The position numbers and the translations under genes are program-made. 64,000 bases of DNA from UBA10348 sp002469915 (GTDB lineage Bacteria > Bacteroidota > Rhodothermia > Rhodothermales > UBA10348). Where the stretch lies: NCBI GenBank assembly GCA_029249345.1, contig JAQWHM010000017.1:1-64000 (forward strand). Reading direction: 5' to 3'. Below the pieces are notes generated by a model, which did not search any database, had not been told where the DNA came from, and saw only the letters and a list, made by a program, of their open reading frames with translations. Of the stretch, positions 44,544 through 53,626 are shown in pieces; positions within the stretch are counted from its first letter, which is position 1, and the number at the start of each line of letters is the position of its first letter.

Positions 44544-45572
44544 ATGAAACTCATCCAGGCACTGGTACACGTATCGAATCTTTGGTCGGATCCGGAAATC
44601 CCATCTCGCTCTGTAGCCACGATGCGCACGCTCGCTGCAGATAATCGATTTACAGAAGAAGCGATTGCGTTCGCGGTAAACCAGCAACTCAGCCTGCTAA
44701 ACGAAAGTCGGTTAGAGAAATGGGCAAACGAATTTGAAAGCACAGGGATGAAGAGCATTGGTGTGTTAAACCCTGGAAACATTCCTTTCGTTGAGCTTCA
44801 GGACTTGGTAGCCACACTCATTAGTGGTCACAGATATCTTGGATCCATCTCATCAAAGACGCCTTTCTTACTTCAAGCCTTTCTCGATGATTTACTTGTT
44901 GAGGCGCGCGGTTTGCCGGCAGCGTTGCTCGAGGCCGATCAAGTCATTGCATCGTGTGATCGTCTTATTGCATCAGGGTCTGACAGCGTGATGCAACATG
45001 TTCTCTCGAAAGCAGAAGAAGCAGAACTCCCGCGAGATGCCTGTTGGCTTCGCGGGCATCGCTACTCCGTTGCCGTACTAGATGGCCGCGAGCGAAATGA
45101 GGCCCTATTGGATTTAGCAGAAGATGCCTTGTTGCACGAAGGGATGGGTTGTCGCAGTGTAGCCCTCGTTTTTGCTCCAAAAGGAATGGACATCGATCCC
45201 GTTTTGGATGCCTTTGCAACGTATCGAGGGCTTTTCCCCGCTCATTCAAGCACGCGCGGTGCCCTCAAGATGCAGCGGGCGTTTCTCAAAGCGGTATCTA
45301 CACCTCACGCCTTTGCCGATGACGATCAGTTCTTAATCTCTCGAGGCGAAGCTGAGGCGCAACTTCCGGGCCATGTACGTTGGGTGGAATATGAATCATT
45401 GGTAGCAGTGGAGTCATGGTTGGACGAATCGAAAGACCATATTCAATGTGTGTTTTCAGATGGGTCTCTTAGACAAGAGCATGATGCTTGGCAGGCTCTA
45501 GGTACGGCCCAGCGGCCAGCATTGGATTGGGAGCCAGATGGGCGGAGTCACGCATCCTTTCTTTCTTTTTAG
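44544..45572 (+). CDS. LuxC-like acyl-CoA reductase
   Basis: This 342-residue protein belongs to the acyl-CoA reductase (LuxC) family, which reduces fatty acyl-CoA to aldehyde with NADPH. The recognisable blocks are GVLNPGNIPFVELQDLVATLISGH, LGSISSKTPFLLQAFLDDL and the probable active Cys in HEGMGCRSVALVFAPKG. It is shorter than the luminous-bacteria enzyme (about 480 aa) but the usual size for Bacteroidota relatives. No LuxE or LuxD partner is nearby. It starts 4 bases after crcB. Confidence 0.82.
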   Translation: MKLIQALVHVSNLWSDPEIPSRSVATMRTLAADNRFTEEAIAFAVNQQLSLLNESRLEKWANEFESTGMKSIGVLNPGNIPFVELQDLVATLISGHRYLGSISSKTPFLLQAFLDDLLVEARGLPAALLEADQVIASCDRLIASGSDSVMQHVLSKAEEAELPRDACWLRGHRYSVAVLDGRERNEALLDLAEDALLHEGMGCRSVALVFAPKGMDIDPVLDAFATYRGLFPAHSSTRGALKMQRAFLKAVSTPHAFADDDQFLISRGEAEAQLPGHVRWVEYESLVAVESWLDESKDHIQCVFSDGSLRQEHDAWQALGTAQRPALDWEPDGRSHASFLSF

Positions 45573-45641
45573 TGTTTAAGCGTTGAAGCGAGATGAAAAG
45601 GATGTATTTTCTCCCATGTAAGACCTCACCATTGATAGACC

Positions 45642-46169
45642 ATGAGCGAAGACGCTACACACAACAGTTCTAAGGGTATTGATACCCAGCCGCCCGAGTC
45701 TGCAGATAAGCAGTCGGGGCGAGGCCGCATATCTGCTTTGGCAGATGAAACCAAGGGATTGGTTTCGGACATGAAAGAGTGGGTAGACTTAAGAGTACGC
45801 TTAGTTCAGCTCGAATTAGAAGAGCGCATTGAAAAAGTCGCTAATCAGGTAATTTCTCTGTTAGTGATAATCGTTTTGGGGCTATTTACCGCTTTATTTT
45901 TGCTTCTGGGATTAGCCGTATGGGTGGGAAGCCTTGTTGATTCACCTGCGCTGGGTTACGTAATTGTAGGTGGCATCTTAGGTTTGATCACGCTCGTTAT
46001 TCAGGTCGTCGGGCCTCGATTTATGAAAACAAGTTCGGCTCCAGATCGCCCATCCTTGGCAGAGCACCCTGAGTCAAAAAAATTACTTAAAAAGGCCTCA
46101 TCAACGACGGAGCCTATGCCTCAGGATATCGATCGTGGCAAGACTGATGAAGCGGAGGAGTTGTCATGA
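45642..46169 (+). CDS. Phage-holin-family (holin-X) membrane protein
   Basis: This 175-residue protein has a charged N-terminus, a short helical segment (LVSDMKEWVDLRVRLVQLELEERIEKVAN), and two membrane helices (about residues 70-95 and 105-125). That is the pattern of the Actinobacterial holin-X/PF07332 family found in many non-phage genomes. No phage genes are near, so lysis is unlikely; a membrane stress or cell-shape role is possible. It overlaps the next gene by four bases. Confidence 0.75.
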   Translation: MSEDATHNSSKGIDTQPPESADKQSGRGRISALADETKGLVSDMKEWVDLRVRLVQLELEERIEKVANQVISLLVIIVLGLFTALFLLLGLAVWVGSLVDSPALGYVIVGGILGLITLVIQVVGPRFMKTSSAPDRPSLAEHPESKKLLKKASSTTEPMPQDIDRGKTDEAEELS

Positions 46170-46678
46170 AAGAAGAAGTGACTTCTGAGCTAACACGCGC
46201 TCAATTGGAAGAGCGATTGAAAGTCAAAAGCGATGCTATCTCAGATCGTTTTGAGCGTCTAGAGTCTAAAATTCCTGGACGGGTCCCACCTCTACTCGAT
46301 AAGGTCAAAAATCAGCCGAAATTAAAGGTTGGGGCTGCTATTGGTGCCGGGCTGTTGGTCGGTTTGTTGTTTTTTAGACGAAGCTCAGGCTCCAAGGGAA
46401 TTGAGTACCACGATGGTCTTGATCAGCTTTCTGACCAAATTGCCAAGCGTATCGCTGGTATGATGGATAAAGGCAGTAATTCCTCAGATGCCGTTCGAAA
46501 AGCGCTTGAAGAACAACCACCGGTCGTGAATTTAGTACCGGAAGCCGAGGGCTTATTTTCTGGAGCCATAAAACAGTTATTTCACACAGGAGTGAACGTT
46601 TTTGGGAAGGAACTTGCTACCTTTGTGAGGGATCGATTGCAGGAAAAAAATCATTCGAAACCCGGTCCGGAAAAATAG
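46166..46678 (+). CDS. DUF883/YqjD-like membrane-anchored protein
   Basis: This 170-residue protein has an N-terminal charged coiled segment, one short membrane helix (VGAAIGAGLLVGLLFF, about residues 53-68) and a long soluble C-terminal part. It resembles YqjD/ElaB-type anchored proteins, which often pair with the holin-X family as here. Function is unknown. Confidence 0.65.
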   Translation: MKEEVTSELTRAQLEERLKVKSDAISDRFERLESKIPGRVPPLLDKVKNQPKLKVGAAIGAGLLVGLLFFRRSSGSKGIEYHDGLDQLSDQIAKRIAGMMDKGSNSSDAVRKALEEQPPVVNLVPEAEGLFSGAIKQLFHTGVNVFGKELATFVRDRLQEKNHSKPGPEK

Positions 46679-46752
46679 CCGGAATCATTTATCTAATTTT
46701 GGGGTGGAAGGCCGATTACGTTCCTTTCAGCTTCTGAGCATTTTATCTGATC

Positions 46753-47391
46753 ATGCGTGTAGTATTATTTGGTCCTCCCGGTGTTGGAAAGGGGTCTCAA
46801 GCTCAATTTCTCTCAGAAAGGGAAGGATTTACTCATATTTCCACCGGAATCCTGTTGCGCCGGGAAATGAGAAATAGCTCAGAACTGGGTAAGAATGCCC
46901 GGGTCTATATAGAGGCTGGCAAGCTCGTACCCGGCATCTTCGTACGTAATCTAGCCGAGGATGCAATCTCAAAGTGTAATTTCAAAAAGTTCGTGCTGGA
47001 TGGATATCCTCGCACTATCGAACAGGCGAAGTGGTTGTATGACTTTTTAGATCAGAAGGAAGCGGCAATTGATACCGTACTGAGTCTTGTGGTACCTGAC
47101 GAGGTGATAATCGATCGCCTCTCAAAGCGACGAGTCAATAAGGTAACCGGTGAAAATTATCATCTTGACTTCAAGCCCCCTCCCGAAGACCTAGAGCCAG
47201 GGGTTATCATTCAGCGTAAGGATGATAAGCCCGAGGCTATTAAGCATCGTTTGGAAATTTATCAGGCAGAGACGAGTCCTGTGCAAAACTATTATCGAAA
47301 GCAGCATATGTTGCAGGAAGTAGACGGTACAGGAACGTTTGAAGAGGTATTTGATCGAATTCGAACGGAAATCGGTATTTCTCCCGCTTAA
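46753..47391 (+). CDS. adk: Adenylate kinase
   Basis: Adk (212 aa) catalyses ATP + AMP to 2 ADP. The P-loop is GPPGVGKGSQA, the AMP site includes ISTGILLRREM and DGYPRT, and the LID region (RRVNKVTGENYHLDFKPPPED) lacks zinc-binding cysteines. Length is standard. The gene lies upstream of a polyprenyl synthase on the same strand. Confidence 0.95.
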   Translation: MRVVLFGPPGVGKGSQAQFLSEREGFTHISTGILLRREMRNSSELGKNARVYIEAGKLVPGIFVRNLAEDAISKCNFKKFVLDGYPRTIEQAKWLYDFLDQKEAAIDTVLSLVVPDEVIIDRLSKRRVNKVTGENYHLDFKPPPEDLEPGVIIQRKDDKPEAIKHRLEIYQAETSPVQNYYRKQHMLQEVDGTGTFEEVFDRIRTEIGISPA

Positions 47392-47407
47392 TTGAGGCGA
47401 ATAAACA

Positions 47408-48394
47408 ATGACTCCGAGTATGATTCAGGAGTTCTTGACTACGAATCAGAGTGAGGTAGAAGCCGGTCTCTCCGGTCTTGTATCCGCAAATGATCCGGCG
47501 AGACTCTACGACCCGGTACGTCACGTACTGAATAGCAAAGGAAAGCGATTCCGCCCGCAACTAGTGCTTTGTGCCGCCGACGCATTTGCTGGTAATCGGC
47601 AAGCTGCACTTCAGGTGGCATTGGGAATGGAAGTGTTCCACATCTTTACGCTAGTTCATGATGACATCATGGATGAAGCGGATTCGCGCAGAGGCCGACC
47701 CACCATCCATGTTAAATGGGATAACCCGACAGCTATTCTGGCGGGCGATTACCTACTAGGCAAGGCATCGGAACTGGTCGCTTCCTTACCCGACACCTCG
47801 CTTCGAGATGGTTTGAAGGTATTTAATGACGCCGTTCGCATTCTTTGTGAGGGGCAAATCAGGGATATGGAATTTGAGCTACGCGCGGACGTTACGCTGG
47901 ATGAATATCTGCTCATGATTGACCAGAAAACGTCTGCATTGCTCCAAGCTAGTCTCAAGTTAGGTGCAATGACGGGGAATCCGACATCAGACGATTTAGT
48001 CAGGTTGAATCAAATAGGACGACATCTGGGCCAAGCCTTTCAGATCCAGGACGATCTTTTGGATCTTACTGCCGATTCTGAGAACTGGGGAAAGCCAATC
48101 GGAGGGGATCTCATTTCCGGTAAGAAAGCATTCCTGCTGCTTGAAGCGCTCCGGTTGGAGAGGCAGTCAGGAAAAGGCTATTTTCACGGAGTTCAGGAGC
48201 GAGGTGGAATAGAAGAGGACGAGGTGGACTCTGCTCGGAATCGCATGCGAGAGATGGGAGTGTTAGAGACTGCTAAAAGATCTGTTATATTCCACTCTGA
48301 GCAGGCGCTGGCCGAGTTGTCGCATCTGCCGGACGGTTTCGGACGCCATGCTCTAAGCGCATTGACCCAAAAAATGGCTGCTAGGGTATATTGA
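47408..48394 (+). CDS. Polyprenyl (geranylgeranyl-type) diphosphate synthase
   Basis: This 328-residue trans-isoprenyl diphosphate synthase has the first Asp-rich motif DDIMDEADSRRG and the second DDLLDLTAD, plus the GKRFRPQL substrate site. It makes a C15-C40 prenyl chain; the exact length cannot be read with confidence. It is 16 bases after adk and upstream of ptsH. Confidence 0.92.
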   Translation: MTPSMIQEFLTTNQSEVEAGLSGLVSANDPARLYDPVRHVLNSKGKRFRPQLVLCAADAFAGNRQAALQVALGMEVFHIFTLVHDDIMDEADSRRGRPTIHVKWDNPTAILAGDYLLGKASELVASLPDTSLRDGLKVFNDAVRILCEGQIRDMEFELRADVTLDEYLLMIDQKTSALLQASLKLGAMTGNPTSDDLVRLNQIGRHLGQAFQIQDDLLDLTADSENWGKPIGGDLISGKKAFLLLEALRLERQSGKGYFHGVQERGGIEEDEVDSARNRMREMGVLETAKRSVIFHSEQALAELSHLPDGFGRHALSALTQKMAARVY

Positions 48395-48454
48395 GCGCGC
48401 AAGTGCCCCCTGAGAACAGCTTTGCTATTTCATTTCAAGCCACTCTTTGCTTTC

Positions 48455-48724
48455 ATGATTGAGAAAGAAGTTATCGTTACGAACCGCGCCGGTCTCCATA
48501 CGCGCCCTGCATCCATGATTGTGCGTGCGGCATCTCAGTTTAAGTCTGAATTCTATATCCATAAAGACGGATATGAGATCAATGGAAAAAGCATTATCGG
48601 TGTGATGACTCTAGCTGCTGAACAAGGAGCCACTCTTATGCTGCAGTTCGACGGTGAGGATGAACAAGAAGCTTTTGATGCGTTGGCCGCATTGTTTAAG
48701 GACGGGTTTGGAGAGGTTATATGA
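48455..48724 (+). CDS. ptsH: Phosphocarrier protein HPr
   Basis: HPr (89 aa) carries phosphate from enzyme I. The active His15 lies in RAGLHTRPAS and the regulatory Ser46 in NGKSIIGVM, the site used by HPr kinase. The start at 48455 matches the family; an upstream TTG frame is spurious. It overlaps ptsI by four bases. No sugar-specific enzyme II is in the window. Confidence 0.95.
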   Translation: MIEKEVIVTNRAGLHTRPASMIVRAASQFKSEFYIHKDGYEINGKSIIGVMTLAAEQGATLMLQFDGEDEQEAFDALAALFKDGFGEVI

Positions 48725-50505
48725 GTACATCCGGATCCACCATATTGGACTCAGATCTGCACGGTATTGCTGTTTCACCAGGGATTGCTATCGGGCCGGC
48801 CTACATGTACGCCCGAGTATCATTCAATGTTGAGCGGCGAATCCTTGAACCAGAAGTGGTGGAAGAGGAATATGAGCGGTTTGAGCGTGCGATAAAAAGG
48901 GCGGAGCGTGATCTCCACAAGATCATTGCCGTAACGCGCGAGAAGCTAGGGGAAGACAGCGCCACCATTTTCGAAGCGCAGCTTCTCATGTTGCGGGACC
49001 ATTCCCTATATCCCGAGGTCCAGGCTTACATAAAGAACCACAATGTGAACGCCGGATATGCGGTGCAAACCGTGATGAGCAAGCACCGTCAGATGATGGA
49101 AGCTTCTGACAGCGAATACCTGAGAGAGCGGGCAAATGATTTACTCGATATCCAAGAGCGCATCATCCGACATCTTAGAAGGGCTCGGGTATTGTCCGCA
49201 ATCGACAAAAAAACGATCGTTATAGCTGAATCATTGACAGCTGCAGACGTCATTTTATTTAGCCGAAGAGGCGTTTTAGGCTGCGCAACTGAGTTTGGTG
49301 GGCCGACGTCGCATGTTTCGATAATGGCGCGAGCGCTCTCGCTCCCGGCCCTGGTTAGCATGAAAGATGTGTCTAATCAGGTAGAGAATGGCGATATCGT
49401 GATTTTGGACGGGATTAAAGGAGAGCTCATCGTAAATCCCGACGCTAAAACGCTAAAACGGTATAAGACAAAGCAGAGACGATATCTTCGCTTGATTCAG
49501 GAAGATAAATCCTTGGTACCACTACCTGCAGAGACTCTGGATGGACACCATATTAGTCTACAGGCCAATCTGGAATTGAGAGAGGAGATTGAGCAGTTAT
49601 CTGAATATGGTGCAGAAGGGGTAGGCCTATTTCGTACTGAAATGTTGTTGCTCATGGAAGGGCGCGCGCTCGTTACAGAGGAAGAGCAATTCGCTCAGTA
49701 CAAGGATGTAGTTGAAGCATCGAGCCCGGGTCCCACCACCTTTCGCATATTGGATCTGGGGGGCGACAAAATGCTACCCATGGCTCATCGCGAGCATAAC
49801 CCATTTTTGGGTTGGCGCGGTATCCGGATTATGCTCGACAAATTGGACCTTTTGGTTCCTCAACTTCGAGCCATTCTGCGAGCGAGTGCAAACGGCCCCA
49901 CAAAGATTCTATTGCCCATGGTTTCGGCGCTTGAAGAGGTGCGCGAGTTTAAGGTTGTTCTAGCAAAAACAATGGCTGAGCTTAGCGAAGAGGGCATTGC
50001 TTACGATCCCAATGTACCGGTTGGGATCATGGTGGAGGTGCCTTCAGTTGCTATTTCTGCAGATCAGTTTGCCGCTGAAGTAGATTTCTTCTCTATCGGA
50101 ACGAACGACCTGACTCAATACGTCCTAGCCGTAGATCGCGGAAATGATCTCGTTGCTCACTTGTACAACGAAATGCATCCGGCCGTACTACAGTTGATCA
50201 GTATGACGACTGAGGCGGCAAAGAAGGCTGGCATACCTGTGAGCCTTTGCGGGGAACTGGCTACAAATATGAGAGCAGTCCCTGTTCTACTCGGGTTGGG
50301 AGTAGATACCCTTTCAGCATCTCCGATATACCTACCGGCTATAAAAAGAGTCATTCGGGCTATGAAGCAGTCTGAAGGACAAGCACTTGCTCAAAAGGCT
50401 TTAGTAGCCTCAGATGCGGGTGAATTTAGAGATATGATGGATCGCTGGTTGGAAGAACACGCTTGTGGCGTCTCATTCTTCCTTGAGGGTGCCGGCCTCG
50501 CTTAA
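48721..50505 (+). CDS. ptsI: PTS enzyme I (phosphoenolpyruvate-protein phosphotransferase)
   Basis: Enzyme I (594 aa) takes phosphate from PEP and passes it to HPr. The active His198 is in GGPTSHVSIM, and the PEP-binding C-terminal half has GVGLFRTEMLL, GTNDLTQYVLAVDRGN and SLCGELATN. It is complete. With HPr alone it forms a general PTS core whose targets may be regulatory. Confidence 0.96.
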   Translation: MSTSGSTILDSDLHGIAVSPGIAIGPAYMYARVSFNVERRILEPEVVEEEYERFERAIKRAERDLHKIIAVTREKLGEDSATIFEAQLLMLRDHSLYPEVQAYIKNHNVNAGYAVQTVMSKHRQMMEASDSEYLRERANDLLDIQERIIRHLRRARVLSAIDKKTIVIAESLTAADVILFSRRGVLGCATEFGGPTSHVSIMARALSLPALVSMKDVSNQVENGDIVILDGIKGELIVNPDAKTLKRYKTKQRRYLRLIQEDKSLVPLPAETLDGHHISLQANLELREEIEQLSEYGAEGVGLFRTEMLLLMEGRALVTEEEQFAQYKDVVEASSPGPTTFRILDLGGDKMLPMAHREHNPFLGWRGIRIMLDKLDLLVPQLRAILRASANGPTKILLPMVSALEEVREFKVVLAKTMAELSEEGIAYDPNVPVGIMVEVPSVAISADQFAAEVDFFSIGTNDLTQYVLAVDRGNDLVAHLYNEMHPAVLQLISMTTEAAKKAGIPVSLCGELATNMRAVPVLLGLGVDTLSASPIYLPAIKRVIRAMKQSEGQALAQKALVASDAGEFRDMMDRWLEEHACGVSFFLEGAGLA

Positions 50506-50513
50506 AGGCCGGC
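50491..50513 (+). terminator. Hairpin spanning the ptsI stop codon
   Basis: GCCGGCCT and AGGCCGGC pair perfectly (8 bp) around a 7-base loop that contains the TAA stop of ptsI. There is no T-run, so it is a weak terminator candidate or mRNA-end hairpin. Confidence 0.4.
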
Positions 50514-50680
50514 TGGCCGAATTTGCTTGCATAGCATATCGGGAGCCGAGAACTGTTCAAACGGATCTCTCGTCCATCCACCTACCTTATGATACCGCAA
50601 GGAGGCTCACATCATTAGTTTTCAGGCTTGTTACCTAGATTACTGTTGCCAATCCCGCTTGCGTCCCAACACCTGCATTG

Positions 50681-53626
50681 ATGCCTAAAGCCTTTACGCG
50701 CATACTCTTATTCCTGATACTGCTTTTTCCAGTAGGCCTCTCTTTTGGCCAGTACGGGTATCATTTCGGGCGTAACAAGATCCAGTACGAGGATTTTGAA
50801 TGGAAGGTTATGAAAACGGAGCATTTCGATATCTACTATTACCCCGAAATGCTGGAATTGGCTGAGCACGGGGCCTTCTTTGCTGAAGAGGCGTATTCAG
50901 AGTTAGAGCATCGATTCAACTTTTCGTTGAACCATCGAGTGCCCCTTATTTTCTACTCGACTAATCTGCACTTCAAGCAAACCAATGTCACATCCGGCTT
51001 TATTCCGGACGGGGTAGGGGGCTTTTTTGAGTTTTTAAAAGGAAGGGTCGTTATTCCAGCCAATGGCAACCTGAGTCGTTTTAGACGCGTTGTGCGGCAC
51101 GAGATGGTGCACGTCTTTACGTTTAATAAGGTTTTACGAGTGATGAGAGATCATCGTCAACCTTCAGATCGGTTTCTTCCGCTTTGGTTCACTGAAGGAT
51201 TAGCTGAATATTGGTCGGGTGAGCCAGACCATCAGCATGAGATGGTCATCCGCGATGCGATGTTCACCAATTATCTCGTACCTCTGGAATCCATGTATCG
51301 GATTCGTGGCTCCTTTGTGATGTACAAGCAAGGAGAAGCTATCTCTCGCTTCATCTCAGAGGTGTATGGCGAGGAGCGCATTTTGATGCTCATCGAAAAT
51401 ATTTGGAAGGATCGGGATTTTCGGGTTGTAATGGAATTGACGCTACAGGAAGACTTTTCTGTGATTGCAGATCGGTGGTTGAAGTGGCTTAAGCTTCAGT
51501 ACTATCCAGATCTGGCTGAGATTGAGGTGCCATCAATTATTGCCGACGGGTTGTCCACCGAGGGTTTTAATGCGAAGCCCAACTATCACCGTTTCCCTGA
51601 CGGGACGCGAAAAGTGTATTTTGTGGGTAATCATAGAGGTTTGAGTAATGTTTTTGAGGTCGAAGTAGGCGCAGAGATGCAACCACTGAGTGAGCCCAAA
51701 GTGGTTATAAACGGCGAGCGGAGTGACAATTTTGAGTCGTTCCACCTTTTCGAAAGCCGTATTTCAGTGTCCTCCCAAGGCAAGCTCGCTTTTGTCACCA
51801 AATCTGGTGGAAAGGACGTCTTACATATCTATGATCTGAATACAGATCGTCTCGTGGCGACGTATAGGTTCGATGATCTGATCGCCGTCTATTCTCCTTC
51901 CTGGAGCCCTGATGAGGAGCGTATTGTCTTCACAGCCATAAAGGCGAGTGGCTTTAGTGATTTGTTCGTTTATCACCTAGATGATGGTGTGCTACAACAG
52001 ATTACTGCGGATACGTACGACGACAGAGATCCTTCTTGGAGCCCAACGGGTGATCTCATCGCGTTCTCGTCAGACCGAACGTATACAGGAAACGAAGGAC
52101 ATTACAATCTGTTTACTTACGATACCGATGGCGGACATATTCGGTATGTGACTCAAGGAGCAAGAACCGATCTTTCCCCAACATGGAGTCCCGACGGAAG
52201 CCAGTTAGCCTTCATTAGTACCCGAAGAGATTCGACCGGTCGTTTTGGGGCTCAAGATGTTTGGGTAACGGATATGGACCAAGCATCGGCACGTGAACCT
52301 ATGGTTGCACAAGGTTCAGCGAATACGTTCGATGCGGAAGCCTCCTGGCGACCGGCCAGGCGCCTTACTTCATTGGTTTCCGCAGCCTTTGATCCTGTTT
52401 GGGCAGAAGATAATCATATCATTTTTACCAGCTTCGAGGGTCTTGGCTTTTCGATTCGGCAATTATCGGGACTAGATTCCTTGATGACGAGTCCGAAAGA
52501 AGAAATGGTCACGGATGTATCAAGGGTCGGTGTCTCGTGGTCTTTCGACAAGATGAAGCTTGGCGTAGATGCTGAACCCGCTCCCTATCGATCCAAATAC
52601 AAGCTAGACTTGGCTCAAGGCGCAGTTAGCCAAAATCCGATATTGGGCACGACCGGGGGCGCTATGCTTGCGTTCTCAGATATGATGGGTAACGATTATC
52701 TGTATCTGACCATCTTTAATACGGGCACAGGGCAACGCAATTTTTTAAAGGATGTAAGCCTGCAGTTGTCTCGATTTAAACTCAACGGACGAGCGAATCT
52801 GGGATATGGTCTTTACCGTCACTCTGGCCGCAGGTATGATGTAACGGATCCAGATGCACCGACGAAATTCCCTGTTTTCTTTGAGACCGTTTATGGTGGC
52901 TTTGGAATGGTCAGCTATCCGCTATCCAAATTCACTCGTATTGAGCTTACGACCTCACTGAATTGGAGTAGAAAGGACATTAGCTTCCGGGGTGTTGAGC
53001 GTGAGGCGCTCATGATCTCCAACTATTTTTCCCTAGTGCGCGATAATGCTCAGTATTGGATGAACGGGCCTGTCGCCGGTTGGAGGGCTTCGATTACTGC
53101 GGGATATACCTCGGACATTCTCTATTCAAATGTGAGTTATTACACGCTCATGGCTGATGTGCGCAAGTATTTTCGAATAACCCAAGGTATCACGTTCGCG
53201 TCCTGGGTCATGGGGCGGGTGAACGAGGGGCGTGAGGCTCGTCTTTTTGTGCTAGGGGGCAGCTGGGACTTGAGAGGATTTAACTGGTTTGACGTGCGTG
53301 GCCAGAAAATGTGGTTCACATCCCATGAGCTAAGATTTCCTTTGATAAACGCACCGACGGTACTCGCTCCCATCTTGGCTCCACTCGGTATCGCTAGCCT
53401 GCGGGGCACGCTCTTTTTTGATGCTGCGCATGCATGGAATACCGATTATTATGAAAAGCGGCAAGAGCTCCGTTCCGGTGAGACGGTGGGATCCATTGGA
53501 TTTGGGTTCAGATTGAATCTCTTCGGAGCCTTTGTACTGAGATACGATATAGGAAACCGGTACGGAGACGGCTTTCGCACTAAAGAAAAGGCCTTCAAAC
53601 AGTTCTTTTTTGGGTGGAATTTCTGA
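50681..53626 (+). CDS. Surface protein: gluzincin domain, beta-propeller and outer-membrane barrel
   Basis: This 981-residue exported protein has a signal peptide (ILLFLILLFPVGLSFG). A zinc-protease-like domain has His140-Glu-Met-Val-His144 and a third likely ligand Glu172 in WFTEGLAEYW. A TolB/WD40-like propeller (about 360-560) shows repeated SPSWSPDEERIVF, DPSWSPTGDLIAF and SPTWSPDGSQLAF units. The C-terminal 300 residues form a BamA/surface-antigen-like barrel ending in NF. The start is the ATG at 50681. The stop overlaps the next gene (TGATG), so the operon is tightly coupled. Role is unknown; a cell-surface protease or secretion pore is inferred. Confidence 0.85.
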   Translation: MPKAFTRILLFLILLFPVGLSFGQYGYHFGRNKIQYEDFEWKVMKTEHFDIYYYPEMLELAEHGAFFAEEAYSELEHRFNFSLNHRVPLIFYSTNLHFKQTNVTSGFIPDGVGGFFEFLKGRVVIPANGNLSRFRRVVRHEMVHVFTFNKVLRVMRDHRQPSDRFLPLWFTEGLAEYWSGEPDHQHEMVIRDAMFTNYLVPLESMYRIRGSFVMYKQGEAISRFISEVYGEERILMLIENIWKDRDFRVVMELTLQEDFSVIADRWLKWLKLQYYPDLAEIEVPSIIADGLSTEGFNAKPNYHRFPDGTRKVYFVGNHRGLSNVFEVEVGAEMQPLSEPKVVINGERSDNFESFHLFESRISVSSQGKLAFVTKSGGKDVLHIYDLNTDRLVATYRFDDLIAVYSPSWSPDEERIVFTAIKASGFSDLFVYHLDDGVLQQITADTYDDRDPSWSPTGDLIAFSSDRTYTGNEGHYNLFTYDTDGGHIRYVTQGARTDLSPTWSPDGSQLAFISTRRDSTGRFGAQDVWVTDMDQASAREPMVAQGSANTFDAEASWRPARRLTSLVSAAFDPVWAEDNHIIFTSFEGLGFSIRQLSGLDSLMTSPKEEMVTDVSRVGVSWSFDKMKLGVDAEPAPYRSKYKLDLAQGAVSQNPILGTTGGAMLAFSDMMGNDYLYLTIFNTGTGQRNFLKDVSLQLSRFKLNGRANLGYGLYRHSGRRYDVTDPDAPTKFPVFFETVYGGFGMVSYPLSKFTRIELTTSLNWSRKDISFRGVEREALMISNYFSLVRDNAQYWMNGPVAGWRASITAGYTSDILYSNVSYYTLMADVRKYFRITQGITFASWVMGRVNEGREARLFVLGGSWDLRGFNWFDVRGQKMWFTSHELRFPLINAPTVLAPILAPLGIASLRGTLFFDAAHAWNTDYYEKRQELRSGETVGSIGFGFRLNLFGAFVLRYDIGNRYGDGFRTKEKAFKQFFFGWNF

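Noticed and set aside
44544..45572. Luminescence (lux) operon
   Set aside because: Only a LuxC-like protein is present; luxA/B/D/E are absent.
45642..46678. Phage holin as sign of a prophage
   Set aside because: The holin-X family is common in non-phage loci; no other phage gene, integrase or att repeat is nearby.
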